Shown here: positions 1-7,444 of the stretch, piece after piece
Position numbering within the stretch: the first letter of the stretch is position 1
How the letters are laid out: the number at the start of each line of letters is the position of its first letter
Origin: CALANV01 sp036381615
GTDB lineage: Bacteria > Pseudomonadota > Alphaproteobacteria > CACIAM-22H2
Direction: 5' to 3'
NCBI GenBank assembly: GCA_036381615.1
Contig: DASVCL010000066.1
Coordinates: 62,001-126,000 of the forward strand
Length of the DNA: 64,000 bases
Made by a program: the position numbers and the translations under genes
Notes under the pieces: model-generated
Seen by the model: the letters and a program-made list of their open reading frames with translations, nothing else
Database searches by the model: none
What the model was told of the DNA's origin: nothing

Positions 1-2
1 TC

Positions 3-110
3 GCCTCCGGCACCGGCATTCCGGTCGTCCACACGGTCGAACTGCTCGACTGGGCGACCGGCGGCCCGAAGCCGGCCGGGCTCGCCGTGCGGGACACGCG
101 GGCGGCCTGA
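3..110 (+). CDS. C-terminal end of an unidentified protein (cut by window start)
   Basis: An open frame enters from the window edge and stops with TGA at 108-110. It encodes about 35 residues, including the stretch GIPVVHTVELLDWATGG. I do not recognise the family. The codons are GC-rich in third position like the real genes here, which supports coding. The next 900 bases hold no gene, so this is the last gene of its unit. Confidence 0.6.
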   Translation, partial: ASGTGIPVVHTVELLDWATGGPKPAGLAVRDTRAA

Positions 111-159
111 GCCGCAAGTCCTTGACATCGGTCCAAGCCCCGGAAATGGCGGCCCTTGG

Positions 160-276
160 CAGCCGTCTCAGCCGTCTCAGCCGTCTCAGCCGTCTCAGCC
201 GTCTCAGCCGTCTCAGCCGTCGCAGCCGTCTCAGCCGTCGCAGCCGTCGCAGCCGTCGCAGCCGTCGCAGCCGTCT
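160..276. repeat. 9-bp minisatellite, 13 units
   Basis: Thirteen tandem copies of CAGCCGTCT or CAGCCGTCG fill this stretch with no spacers. The only variation is the last base of the unit (T or G). The 9-bp period keeps long false reading frames open on both strands, for example Ser-Arg-Leu repeats, but nothing supports translation. Confidence 0.97.
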
Positions 277-432
277 CGGGTGTGTCCCGCCCTCATTCGG
301 GCGGCGTCCCGGCCCGTGTCCCCCTCACGCTCCCGTTGCCTGACGGCAGCGAAGCATTCCTCTCGCCTTCCTGTCGGGGAGAGGGCGCGGCCGGGGGAGC
401 CCGACCGCGACGAGATCCGGGGCGGTGAAACA

Positions 433-528
433 GTGGGACCGTGGGACCGTGGGACCGTGGGACCGTGGGACCGTGGGACAGTGGGACAGTGGGACAGTGG
501 GACAGTGGGACAGTGGGACAGTGGGACA
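433..528. repeat. 8-bp minisatellite, 12 units in two blocks
   Basis: Five tandem GTGGGACC units are followed by seven GTGGGACA units with no spacer. The clean block structure suggests two separate expansions of variant units. An 8-bp period would shift reading frame with each gain or loss, so this is non-coding DNA. Confidence 0.97.
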
Positions 529-568
529 GGCCCCCCTGATGGCGCGTCGCGGCCGTGCCGAATCAAAA

Positions 569-597
569 CGCCCGCGCGGGTCGGGACCCGGCGGGCG
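569..597 (+). terminator. Putative bidirectional hairpin terminator
   Basis: A 7-bp outer stem (CGCCCGC / GCGGGCG) encloses a 5-bp inner stem (CGGGT / ACCCG). AAAA precedes it, which is a T-run on the minus strand, and CATTTAT follows it. It could end transcription from the upstream partial gene through the minisatellites. Confidence 0.45.
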
Positions 598-731
598 CAT
601 TTATCCGGGACCGATGGTTGCCCGCGGCGCCGCGGCAGTCAACCCGGATTCTTTCATGTTCAGAACGACCGAGGGGCCGGCCTGTTTCGGGGTCGGGCCC
701 GGTCGGGTCGCCCGGCCCGACATGCGTGTTC
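598..731. other. Non-coding stretch
   Basis: I see no gene, RNA or repeat between the hairpin at 569-597 and the promoter at 732. The open frames here are GC-rich shadows without ribosome sites or family resemblance. Confidence 0.5.
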
Positions 732-760
732 TTGAATGCCCGCGGCTCCCTTCCTATAGA
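732..760 (+). promoter_or_regulatory. Sigma-70-type promoter before the terC leader
   Basis: TTGAAT (732-737) and TATAGA (755-760) are separated by exactly 17 bp. The predicted start of transcription is near 767. No protein gene follows directly; the transcript would first read the structured segment ending at the terminator at 866-896. Confidence 0.6.
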
Positions 761-766
761 TTAAGT

Positions 767-896
767 CTCCCTGGGCCGGGCCCCTCTGGCAGCGGACGAC
801 GCTGCGATGTCGGACTGGGACGATCGAACGGACAGAGAGGCTCGCAATGATGAGAGGTTGAGCCGCACGCCGTGCCGTTCACGCGCGTGTTTTTTT
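767..896 (+). ncRNA. Candidate structured leader or small RNA upstream of terC
   Basis: Between a good promoter and a good terminator lies about 130 nt of structured sequence with no normal gene. It contains a perfect hairpin (GCAGCG-gacga-CGCTGC, 789-805). An enclosing helix could pair CCTCT (783-787) with AGAGG (836-840). GAGAGG at 835-840 also looks like a ribosome site for a four-codon open frame, Met-Met-Arg-Gly-stop, at 847-861, just before the terminator. This could be an attenuating leader of the TerC gene or an independent small RNA. I could not match it to the yybP-ykoY manganese riboswitch that often precedes terC-family genes. Confidence 0.45.
866..896 (+). terminator. Rho-independent terminator 120 bp before terC
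   Basis: CACGC-CGTG pairs with CACG-c-GCGTG (one bulged C, loop CCGTT), followed directly by seven T residues. No protein gene lies upstream for 750 bp, so it ends either a small RNA or an attenuated terC transcript. Confidence 0.65.
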
Positions 897-1019
897 GTGC
901 CTGAACGGCTGCTTGGGCCATTGGGGCCCATGACGGAGCCTGCGCGTTAACAATTCCCGTGCAGGATCCGCGCTTTCGTTGTCCCGCATCACAACGCGTT
1001 CGAAGAACGGAACCGATTC

Positions 1020-1769
1020 ATGGAGTGGCTCAGCGATCCGCAGATCTGGATCAGCCTGATGACGCTGATCGCGCTCGAGGTCGTCCTCGGCATCGACAAT
1101 CTCGTCTTCCTTTCGATTCTCGCGAACCGCCTGCCGGCGCATCAGCAGGATCGCGCCCGCAAGATCGGGTTGAGCCTGGCGCTGATCATGCGTCTCGCCC
1201 TGCTCGCGACGATCTCGTGGATCGTCGGGCTGACCGGCAAGGTGTTCGGCCTCTTCGGTCACGATTTTTCGTGGCGCGACATGATCCTGATCGCCGGTGG
1301 TCTGTTCCTCGTCTACAAGGCGACGCGCGAGATCCACGAACGCATCGAGGGGCACGCCGAGATACCGGGCGCCGCCGCCGTGGCATCGGTGACTCTCGGC
1401 GGCGTGATCTTCCAGATCATCCTGATGGACATCATCTTCTCGCTCGACTCGGTCATCACCGCGGTCGGCATGGTCGACGAGCTATGGATCATGGTCACGG
1501 CCGTGATCGTCGCGGTGATCGTCATGGTCATCGCGTCGCGGCCGCTCGCCGAGTTCATCAACCGGCACCCGACCGTCAAGATGTTGGCGCTGAGTTTCCT
1601 GATGCTCGTCGGCATGGTGCTTATCGCCGACGGGTTCGGCTTCCATGTGCCGAAGGGCTACATCTACGGCGCGATGGGTTTCTCGATCGCCGTCGAGGCG
1701 CTGAACCTGATGGAGGCGAAGCGGCGCGCCCGACAGCGCGACCGCGTGAAGGGCGTCGAGCCGGGATGA
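1020..1769 (+). CDS. TerC-family integral membrane protein
   Basis: The 249-aa polytopic protein belongs to the TerC/Alx/YgdQ family. Some family members are linked to manganese export and others to tellurium resistance. The N-terminus has the family signature ALEVVLGIDNLVFL, and the middle has the related IFSLDSVITAVGM; in this family such acidic membrane motifs (GIDN and SLDS) are typical. About seven hydrophobic segments are visible and the C-terminus is basic. The ATG at 1020 follows a weak GAACGGA. A promoter, structured leader and terminator lie 120-290 bp upstream, which suggests conditional expression. The substrate cannot be told from sequence. Confidence 0.88.
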   Translation: MEWLSDPQIWISLMTLIALEVVLGIDNLVFLSILANRLPAHQQDRARKIGLSLALIMRLALLATISWIVGLTGKVFGLFGHDFSWRDMILIAGGLFLVYKATREIHERIEGHAEIPGAAAVASVTLGGVIFQIILMDIIFSLDSVITAVGMVDELWIMVTAVIVAVIVMVIASRPLAEFINRHPTVKMLALSFLMLVGMVLIADGFGFHVPKGYIYGAMGFSIAVEALNLMEAKRRARQRDRVKGVEPG

Positions 1770-1871
1770 GCCGGACATGACGACGATCATCGTGTCGTGA
1801 TCCGTGGCCGCCTCGGCCGTCCCCGGTCGACGGACCAGGGACGGGCGAGGCGCCGAGGGGCACGCCGGGGC

Positions 1872-2957
1872 TCAGGTGTCGGCGAGGCCCTTGAGCATCC
1901 GGCGCGTGACGTCGACGGCGCGCTCCCACACCATTGCCTTCCACGCATCGGTATCGCCGTAGAATACGCGGCGCATTTCGGCCTTGATCTCGCGCGCCTG
2001 CGCACTGTCGAGATCGCCGTGCGCGTGGAGCCAGTTGTCGGCGCGCAGTGCGTTCAGCGTCTCGTCGAGCGGGCGGACGCCGTACTCGAGCGCGATACCC
2101 GAAAACGCGGCATGCGGCACGCGCGCCGCCATTCCCGGCTGGTTGATGCCGTAAAGCGGGGCCGATGACGAGTCGCCGAGATCGGGCGACGTCGCCTCGC
2201 CGGACAACCATTCCTGGATGCGCCTGAACCCCTCGGATTTCGCAGGCAGCGCGCCGATGATCTCGCCATAGCCATAGGGGCCGAGACCGGTATGGAAATC
2301 GAGCACGGCCACGTGACGGGCGCGCGCACAGAACCGGTCGAGGATGGCGAGGAGCGTGCGGTGCGACCATGTCGGCGCGTGACCGCCGAAGAAGATGCCG
2401 AGCGGATGGCTGTATTGCCCCGACGAGATCGCCGCCTGCAGCGCCTTCGCGCCGTGTCGGGCCGCATAGGCGTCAAGCTTCGCCTGTGCGGCGGCACGCG
2501 ATGCCGGCGTCCACTCGGCGGGCGCGATGGCATCGGCCAGCGCCTCATAACCCGCATTGACGGGATACGGCTTCGTATGATCGACGAAGTTCCGGTTGAG
2601 GTCGACATTGTCTTCGGTGACGCGGCGGAGCCACGCGAATCCGTGCGGGTTGATGGCATGAACGGCAGCGAGCGCGATGCCGCGCGGCAGTTCGCGGACG
2701 AGCCCCTCCGCGAACCAGGCGATCTGGCACAACGCGCCGCAGAAGCCCTCGACGCCGTGTGTCGCGGAAATCGTCATGAAGACCCGCTCCGCATCCGCCG
2801 GGCCCCACCAGCCGACGTCGGTGAACAGCCTTTCGCCGCCAGGCCCGCGCAACGGGTTCTGGTACGAGGTCACCGTCGCGCCGGCGTCGCGGGCGGCCTC
2901 GAGAAATCGGGCGCGGGCGTCGGCGTAGTCGCGGGGGAAATGGCGGGCGATGCTCAT
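1872..2957 (-). CDS. DUF2817 family zinc carboxypeptidase-like protein
   Basis: This 361-aa protein resembles the M14-like DUF2817 family of predicted zinc peptidases. The first zinc motif is visible as THGVEGF (His67 and Glu70), followed by NPHGFAWLRR, an NVDLNRNF segment, and a DFHTGLGPYG motif that should carry the third metal ligand. I chose the ATG at 2957 because the next upstream start adds 38 residues of low-complexity sequence and MSIARHF matches a normal beginning. No signal peptide is visible, so it is probably cytoplasmic. The substrate is unknown. It converges with the TerC gene across a 100-bp gap. Confidence 0.85.
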   Translation of the reverse strand: MSIARHFPRDYADARARFLEAARDAGATVTSYQNPLRGPGGERLFTDVGWWGPADAERVFMTISATHGVEGFCGALCQIAWFAEGLVRELPRGIALAAVHAINPHGFAWLRRVTEDNVDLNRNFVDHTKPYPVNAGYEALADAIAPAEWTPASRAAAQAKLDAYAARHGAKALQAAISSGQYSHPLGIFFGGHAPTWSHRTLLAILDRFCARARHVAVLDFHTGLGPYGYGEIIGALPAKSEGFRRIQEWLSGEATSPDLGDSSSAPLYGINQPGMAARVPHAAFSGIALEYGVRPLDETLNALRADNWLHAHGDLDSAQAREIKAEMRRVFYGDTDAWKAMVWERAVDVTRRMLKGLADT

Positions 2958-3101
2958 GGGTGAAACACGCGTGGTGGATGGTAGAGAAGAAGCGCGCCTT
3001 TCATGCCCTCGGCCAAGCCGGCTGTCCACACCTCCGTCCGGCCGATGGCCACGCCATAGCCGATCTTCCACGCGGCGCGATTCGGGCCCATACTCGACCG
3101 C

Positions 3102-3671
3102 GTGAGACTTCGACCCGCGACATGGCTGTTCCGGCTCGCGCTGACCTTGGGCCTGCTGGTACCGGCGGCATCACTCCACGCCGACCAGAAGGATCCGCGG
3201 CTGGACAATCTGTTCGCGCAACTGAAGACGGCGGACAGCGCCGACGAGGCACAGACGATCGAGGCGTTCATCTGGCAGATCTGGACCGAGGCCGGCGACG
3301 CGGCGACGGACACGCTGATGGAACTTGGCCTCATGGCGCTGCAGAGCGGCAATCTGCCCGGGGCGCTGCAGCTCTTCGATGCGGTGACGACGCAGGACCC
3401 GGACTATGCCGAGGGCTGGAATAAGCGGGCGACGGTGCTGTTCATGATGGGGGCGTACGAGAAATCGGCCCAGGACGTTGCACGCGTGCTGGAGCTGGAA
3501 CCTCGCCACTTTGGGGCGCTGTCGGGTCTGGGCATGATCAACCTGCAGCGCGGGAACGAGGCGGAGGCTCTCGAGGCTTTCGAGCGCGCGCTGTCGGTCA
3601 ATCCGCACATGCCGGCAGTGAAGGCGAACGTCGAGGCCCTCAGGCGACGGACGCGGCAGGGGGCCATCTGA
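3102..3671 (+). CDS. Exported tetratricopeptide-repeat protein
   Basis: A 189-aa protein starts at GTG 3102. The N-terminus looks like a signal peptide: basic residues, a hydrophobic run (LALTLGLLVP), then an Ala-Ser-Leu-His-Ala type cleavage site. The mature part contains about three TPR units (for example LMALQSGNLPGALQLFDAV, then AEGWNKRATVLFMMGAYEKS). It is probably periplasmic and mediates protein contacts, but its partner is unknown. It lies 88 bp before msrP on the same strand, so the two may be co-transcribed. Confidence 0.8.
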   Translation: MRLRPATWLFRLALTLGLLVPAASLHADQKDPRLDNLFAQLKTADSADEAQTIEAFIWQIWTEAGDAATDTLMELGLMALQSGNLPGALQLFDAVTTQDPDYAEGWNKRATVLFMMGAYEKSAQDVARVLELEPRHFGALSGLGMINLQRGNEAEALEAFERALSVNPHMPAVKANVEALRRRTRQGAI

Positions 3672-3759
3672 GGCGAGCGACGCCGCTGTTCACCCGGAGT
3701 TGACTTGCCTCGCGCGGCCGGACGCCGAACAATCGCCGCAAATTCGGGAGAACGACGAT

Positions 3760-4767
3760 ATGTGGATCAAGCGCAAGAAGGGCTGGGAAATGCCGGAGGC
3801 GGCGGCAACGCCCGAATCCGTTTTCCTCAACCGGCGCCGTTTCCTGGTGGGCGGGGCGGCCGGTGCTGCCGCGATCGGGGCCGGCGTAGGGCTATGGACC
3901 CTTGGCAGCGGCCGTCAGGGCCAGGCGGCGGGACCGCAGCTCGCGGCGGCCGGCGATGCCGACCCGTCGGCCCAGCTCTATCCGGCGATGCGCAACCTGC
4001 GCTATCGCCTCGACCGCGAGATCACGGTCGAGAAACTGGCGACGACCTACAACAATTTCTACGAATTCGGATCGTCCAAGAGCATCTGGCAGGCGGCGCA
4101 GAAACTGCCGCTGCGACCGTGGGAGATCCGCATCGACGGCATGGTTGCGAAAGAACGCACCGTCGGGATCGACGACCTGCTGAAGGCAATGCAGCTCGAA
4201 GAGCGGCTCTATCGTCATCGTTGCGTCGAGGCCTGGTCGATGGCCGTGCCGTGGACCGGTTTTGCCATGAAGGACTTCATCGCGTGGGCGGAGCCGCTGT
4301 CGTCGGCCAAGTATGTCCGCATGGAAACGTTCATGAGGCCCGAGGTTGCGTCGGGTCAGCGGGCAAGCTGGTATCCATGGCCCTATGTCGAGGGCCTGAC
4401 CATCGAGGAGGCGACGAACGAGCTCACGCTCCTTGCCACCGGCATCTACGGCAAGCCGCTGCCCAAGCAGATGGGCGCGCCGCTTCGCCTCGTCGTGCCG
4501 TGGAAATACGGGTTCAAGTCGATCAAGTCGATCGTGCGGTTCACCTTCACCGACGAGCGGCCGAAGGGCTTCTGGGAAGAGATCCAGGCGCACGAATACG
4601 GGTTCTGGGCGAACGTGAACCCGAAGGTGCCGCATCCGCGCTGGAGCCAGGCGACCGAGGAGGTGTTGGGCACCGATGAGCGCGTGCCGACCCAGCTCTA
4701 CAACGGCTACGGCGAGTTCGTCGCCCACCTCTACGCCGACAAGCAGGGCGAGCGGCTGTTCATGTAA
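3760..4767 (+). CDS. msrP: Protein-methionine-sulfoxide reductase catalytic subunit MsrP
   Basis: MsrP is the periplasmic molybdenum enzyme that repairs oxidised methionine in envelope proteins; it normally gets electrons from the membrane haem protein MsrQ. The 335-aa product has a twin-arginine signal (NRRRFLVGG followed by an Ala/Gly hydrophobic run) and the Moco-binding sulfite-oxidase fold. The conserved cysteine is in YRHRCVEAWSM (Cys155). The ATG at 3760 follows GGGAG. No msrQ follows: the next 540 bp are non-coding after a strong terminator. Electron supply must come from an msrQ elsewhere or from another donor. Confidence 0.93.
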   Translation: MWIKRKKGWEMPEAAATPESVFLNRRRFLVGGAAGAAAIGAGVGLWTLGSGRQGQAAGPQLAAAGDADPSAQLYPAMRNLRYRLDREITVEKLATTYNNFYEFGSSKSIWQAAQKLPLRPWEIRIDGMVAKERTVGIDDLLKAMQLEERLYRHRCVEAWSMAVPWTGFAMKDFIAWAEPLSSAKYVRMETFMRPEVASGQRASWYPWPYVEGLTIEEATNELTLLATGIYGKPLPKQMGAPLRLVVPWKYGFKSIKSIVRFTFTDERPKGFWEEIQAHEYGFWANVNPKVPHPRWSQATEEVLGTDERVPTQLYNGYGEFVAHLYADKQGERLFM

Positions 4768-4819
4768 AAGGCACGCGCGGGAGCAGGGTCGAGGCCGAAC
4801 GCTTCGACCCCGCGGCGAC

Positions 4820-4853
4820 GGCGGCACGTGGCAAACGTGCCGCCATAATTTTT
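4820..4853 (+). terminator. Rho-independent terminator of msrP
   Basis: A perfect 10-bp stem (GGCGGCACGT / ACGTGCCGCC, loop GGCAA) is followed by ATAATTTTT. It ends the msrP transcript 50 bp past the stop codon and confirms that no msrQ is in the operon. Confidence 0.85.
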
Positions 4854-5309
4854 CCGCAAGTCGAAGCTAGACGGTAAGCAAGTCTTAACCACGACGATGT
4901 GAACCTCCGGTCGCAGGTCGTCGCAACCGCTCAACCCGTCGCCGCCTTCCGATGTCGCCCAAACCCGTTTCGGCCACACACGACCCCGCATCTTCGGCCG
5001 CACCGGCCTCGACCGGCCAGGGCCCCATTGCCCGCCTGTTCCGGCCGGGCGTAATGCCGGCCCCCGCCGCGCAGCGCGGCAGCACCGGTACCGCGCACCC
5101 GACCGGCGCACCCGGCACGATCCCCGCACCCGCCGCGCGCCGCTGAACGGCGGAGTGCCCGGCGCCGTCGACGGCGATGTCGGTGCAGGGCGCGATCGGG
5201 CCGCTTCGGTTTTCCGGTCCGGCGCGGGCCGATGACCGGTTTTGACCTTCCCAGAGGCGCGAAGCCGCGCGATCCGCCGTTCCTCGGCAACCCTTATCGA
5301 GAGCGGCCG
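4854..5309. other. Intergenic region, no convincing gene
   Basis: The region between the msrP terminator and the Cys-rich gene holds one weak small frame (listed separately) and nothing else I can support. Confidence 0.5.
4952..5146 (+). CDS. Possible small Pro/Ala-rich protein
   Basis: A 64-codon frame begins at ATG 4952 and encodes a low-complexity protein rich in Pro, Ala and Thr. It has no obvious ribosome site and no recognised family. Third positions are GC-rich, but so are many shadow frames here. I list it only as a possibility. Confidence 0.15.
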   Translation: MSPKPVSATHDPASSAAPASTGQGPIARLFRPGVMPAPAAQRGSTGTAHPTGAPGTIPAPAARR

Positions 5310-5642
5310 TCACACGGTCGCCATACTCATCTGCCGGCAGCTTTCGGCGCAGCGCCGGCACACCTCGGCACAGCGGCGCATCTGCTCGTCGTCCGCCAGC
5401 CGGTCACAGTCCTCGGCGCAGCGCAGACACGTTTCGGCGCATACGGCGCAGGTGCGTACGTGCAGGTCGGAGCGGCGCATCATGAACGTCGCCGCGGTTT
5501 CGCAGATGTCGGCGCAGTCCTGGAGCAGGCGGATATGGTTCGCCTCGGCATGCCGACCGCCCTTCTGCAGGCAGTGCGCGATCGTCTCCGTGCAGATGCG
5601 GAAGCAATCCAGGCAATCCTCGATGCAGCGTTGGATGTCCAT
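5310..5642 (-). CDS. Cysteine-rich four-helix-bundle copper-binding protein (DUF326)
   Basis: The 110-aa product carries 16 cysteines in CxxxC and CxxC spacings, for example CIEDCLDC, CAVCAETCLRC and CAEVCRRCAESC. This is the pattern of the DUF326 / Csp family, whose members line a four-helix bundle with Cys to store Cu(I). There is no signal peptide, so it would act in the cytoplasm like Csp3 proteins. It stands alone, without a copper ATPase or CueR-type regulator nearby. The metal is inferred from the family. Confidence 0.88.
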   Translation of the reverse strand: MDIQRCIEDCLDCFRICTETIAHCLQKGGRHAEANHIRLLQDCADICETAATFMMRRSDLHVRTCAVCAETCLRCAEDCDRLADDEQMRRCAEVCRRCAESCRQMSMATV

Positions 5643-6078
5643 CGTGATCTCCGATTCAGCGTGGCGTGAACGCGCATGAAGGACGCACGGAACGGAAGCC
5701 GGCGCATTCGTGCATCCATCCCGACGCGATCATGACGCCCCTCCGGTCGCGGTCGTCGCGTGCAACTCGTAAGCCCGGCCGTACCGGCGACACGTTCTTG
5801 TTCCTGGCACCGCCAGGCCGGTGATCATCGTGTGGCCTGTGGCGTTGCCAACCCGCCAGACCGAAGACCGACGAGGCATCGATCCGGCCATGTGTTCGCC
5901 AGACGATCCGGTCCGCCGAAGTGTTCCCGCGAACAATCGGCCGGCGACTGCCGTGCGATTGACCGAAACGGGCGCAACCGGGGCGCCGACGCGGCACATG
6001 AAGCGGCACCCCGCCACCCGGATCCAGCGGACAAGTCCTGTCGGTACGGTCTAGATTGGGCCAAGTCTCACGGATCGG
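5643..6078. other. Intergenic region between divergent genes
   Basis: The 436 bp between the Cys-rich gene and the membrane hydrolase must hold both promoters. I see no clean hexamer pair and no small gene. The long minus-strand frame crossing it is a shadow of the hydrolase gene. Confidence 0.5.
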
Positions 6079-7209
6079 ATGGGCATGGACACGTTCACGC
6101 AGATCGTCCTTGGCGCCGCTGTCGGGCAGGCGACCGCGCGCAAAACGCTCGGCCGCAGCGCGCTCGCCATTGGCGCGGCCGGCGGGCTGATTCCGGATCT
6201 CGACGTCCTCGTGGCCGGGCCGCTGGGCTCGCTCGCGGAGTGGCAGTACCACCGCGGCGTCACGCACTCCCTGTTCTTCGGTCCGGTGGTCGGACCGATC
6301 CTGGGTTATGCGATGTGGCGCATCTATCGACGCTGGTGGCCGCAGAGCCGATGCGCCGCGCCGACGGCGCTCGGCCCCATCATCGCCGTGCTGGTCCTGG
6401 CGCTGGTGACGCACCCGTTGCTCGATCTGTTCACCATCTACGGCACGCAGCTTCTGGCGCCGTTCTCGAATGCGCGCTTCGCGATCCCGGCGGTGCCGAT
6501 CATCGATCCCGTCTATACCCTTGTCCTGCTCGCGGGCGTCGCGATCGGGCTGCTGCCGCGCACGGGTATGCGCGCGCACGCCGCGGCGGCGGCCGTGCTG
6601 ACGCTGTCGTCCGCATATCTGTTCTATGGCTGGGCACAGAACCAGGCGGCCGAGGCCGAAGCGCGGCGCCAGCTTGCTGCGCGCGGCGTGACGGTCGGCG
6701 CGGTCCGTGCCTACACGACGATCTTCCAGCCCTGGCTCCGCCGTGTCGTCGCCCAGGACGGCGACGGCGTGCGGATCGGATTCGTTTCGACCTGGGCGCC
6801 GGCGGAGATCGCGTGGACATGCCTGCGCCGGCCGCACGATCCGGCCGTTGCGGTCGCGATGGCGACGCCTGCGGCGAAGGTGCTGGCATGGTTCGCCGAC
6901 GGCCAGATCTGGCCGCAGCTCCGCCGTGACGACCCGGGGCGAACGGTGGTGCGCTTGACCGACCTGCGCTATGGCGCGCCCGGCGCGACGCTTGCCGGCT
7001 GGTGGGGCGTGGATGTCGTCATCGGGCCGGACGATCAGCCGATCGATGCAGCACGCGTCTCCATCCCGCGCGCCATCTCGGGCAACGCGGTCGCCGCCGT
7101 GTTCCGCGCCGCGTTCGGCGACGTGGCCGCGCTGTACGAGGCGACCGGCGCCGCACCGCCGACGCTGGCCGCGGGGCCCGCACCGGGGGCGTGCGCGGCC
7201 GTTTCGTAG
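6079..7209 (+). CDS. YdjM-type inner-membrane metal-dependent hydrolase
   Basis: The 376-aa protein fits the LexA-binding, YdjM/YfhP family of membrane-embedded predicted metal hydrolases. Its N-terminus has MDTFTQIVLGAAVGQA, then IPDLDVL and the HRGVTHS motif, which carry the likely metal ligands. Several hydrophobic segments follow up to about residue 190, then a longer soluble C-terminal part. The start could be ATG 6079 or the ATG at 6085. It has no obvious operon partner. The substrate is unknown. Confidence 0.85.
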   Translation: MGMDTFTQIVLGAAVGQATARKTLGRSALAIGAAGGLIPDLDVLVAGPLGSLAEWQYHRGVTHSLFFGPVVGPILGYAMWRIYRRWWPQSRCAAPTALGPIIAVLVLALVTHPLLDLFTIYGTQLLAPFSNARFAIPAVPIIDPVYTLVLLAGVAIGLLPRTGMRAHAAAAAVLTLSSAYLFYGWAQNQAAEAEARRQLAARGVTVGAVRAYTTIFQPWLRRVVAQDGDGVRIGFVSTWAPAEIAWTCLRRPHDPAVAVAMATPAAKVLAWFADGQIWPQLRRDDPGRTVVRLTDLRYGAPGATLAGWWGVDVVIGPDDQPIDAARVSIPRAISGNAVAAVFRAAFGDVAALYEATGAAPPTLAAGPAPGACAAVS

Positions 7210-7444
7210 AGCGCCGGGCGCCAGCGCGCGACCACCGGGCGAACCCGTCGACGCGCGTAAACGGGTGTTGCGCGCCAATCGCAAATATCGCAAGGACCAC
7301 GCGGCGCTTCTCGCCTTGCGTGTTCGTGCATGGCGGGCCAGCGGCCGGTCCGCATCACGGTGGCGGCATTGCCTGGAACGACCAACCTTCCTCCACGTTG
7401 GCGTCTCACCGTTCTTCGCAACGATGCCAAACAGGAGGTGCCCC

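Noticed and set aside
160..528. CRISPR array
   Set aside because: The units are contiguous, 8-9 bp long and have no spacers. They are minisatellites.
767..1019. yybP-ykoY manganese riboswitch
   Set aside because: The leader is structured, but I cannot find the conserved loops of that class, so I left the family open.
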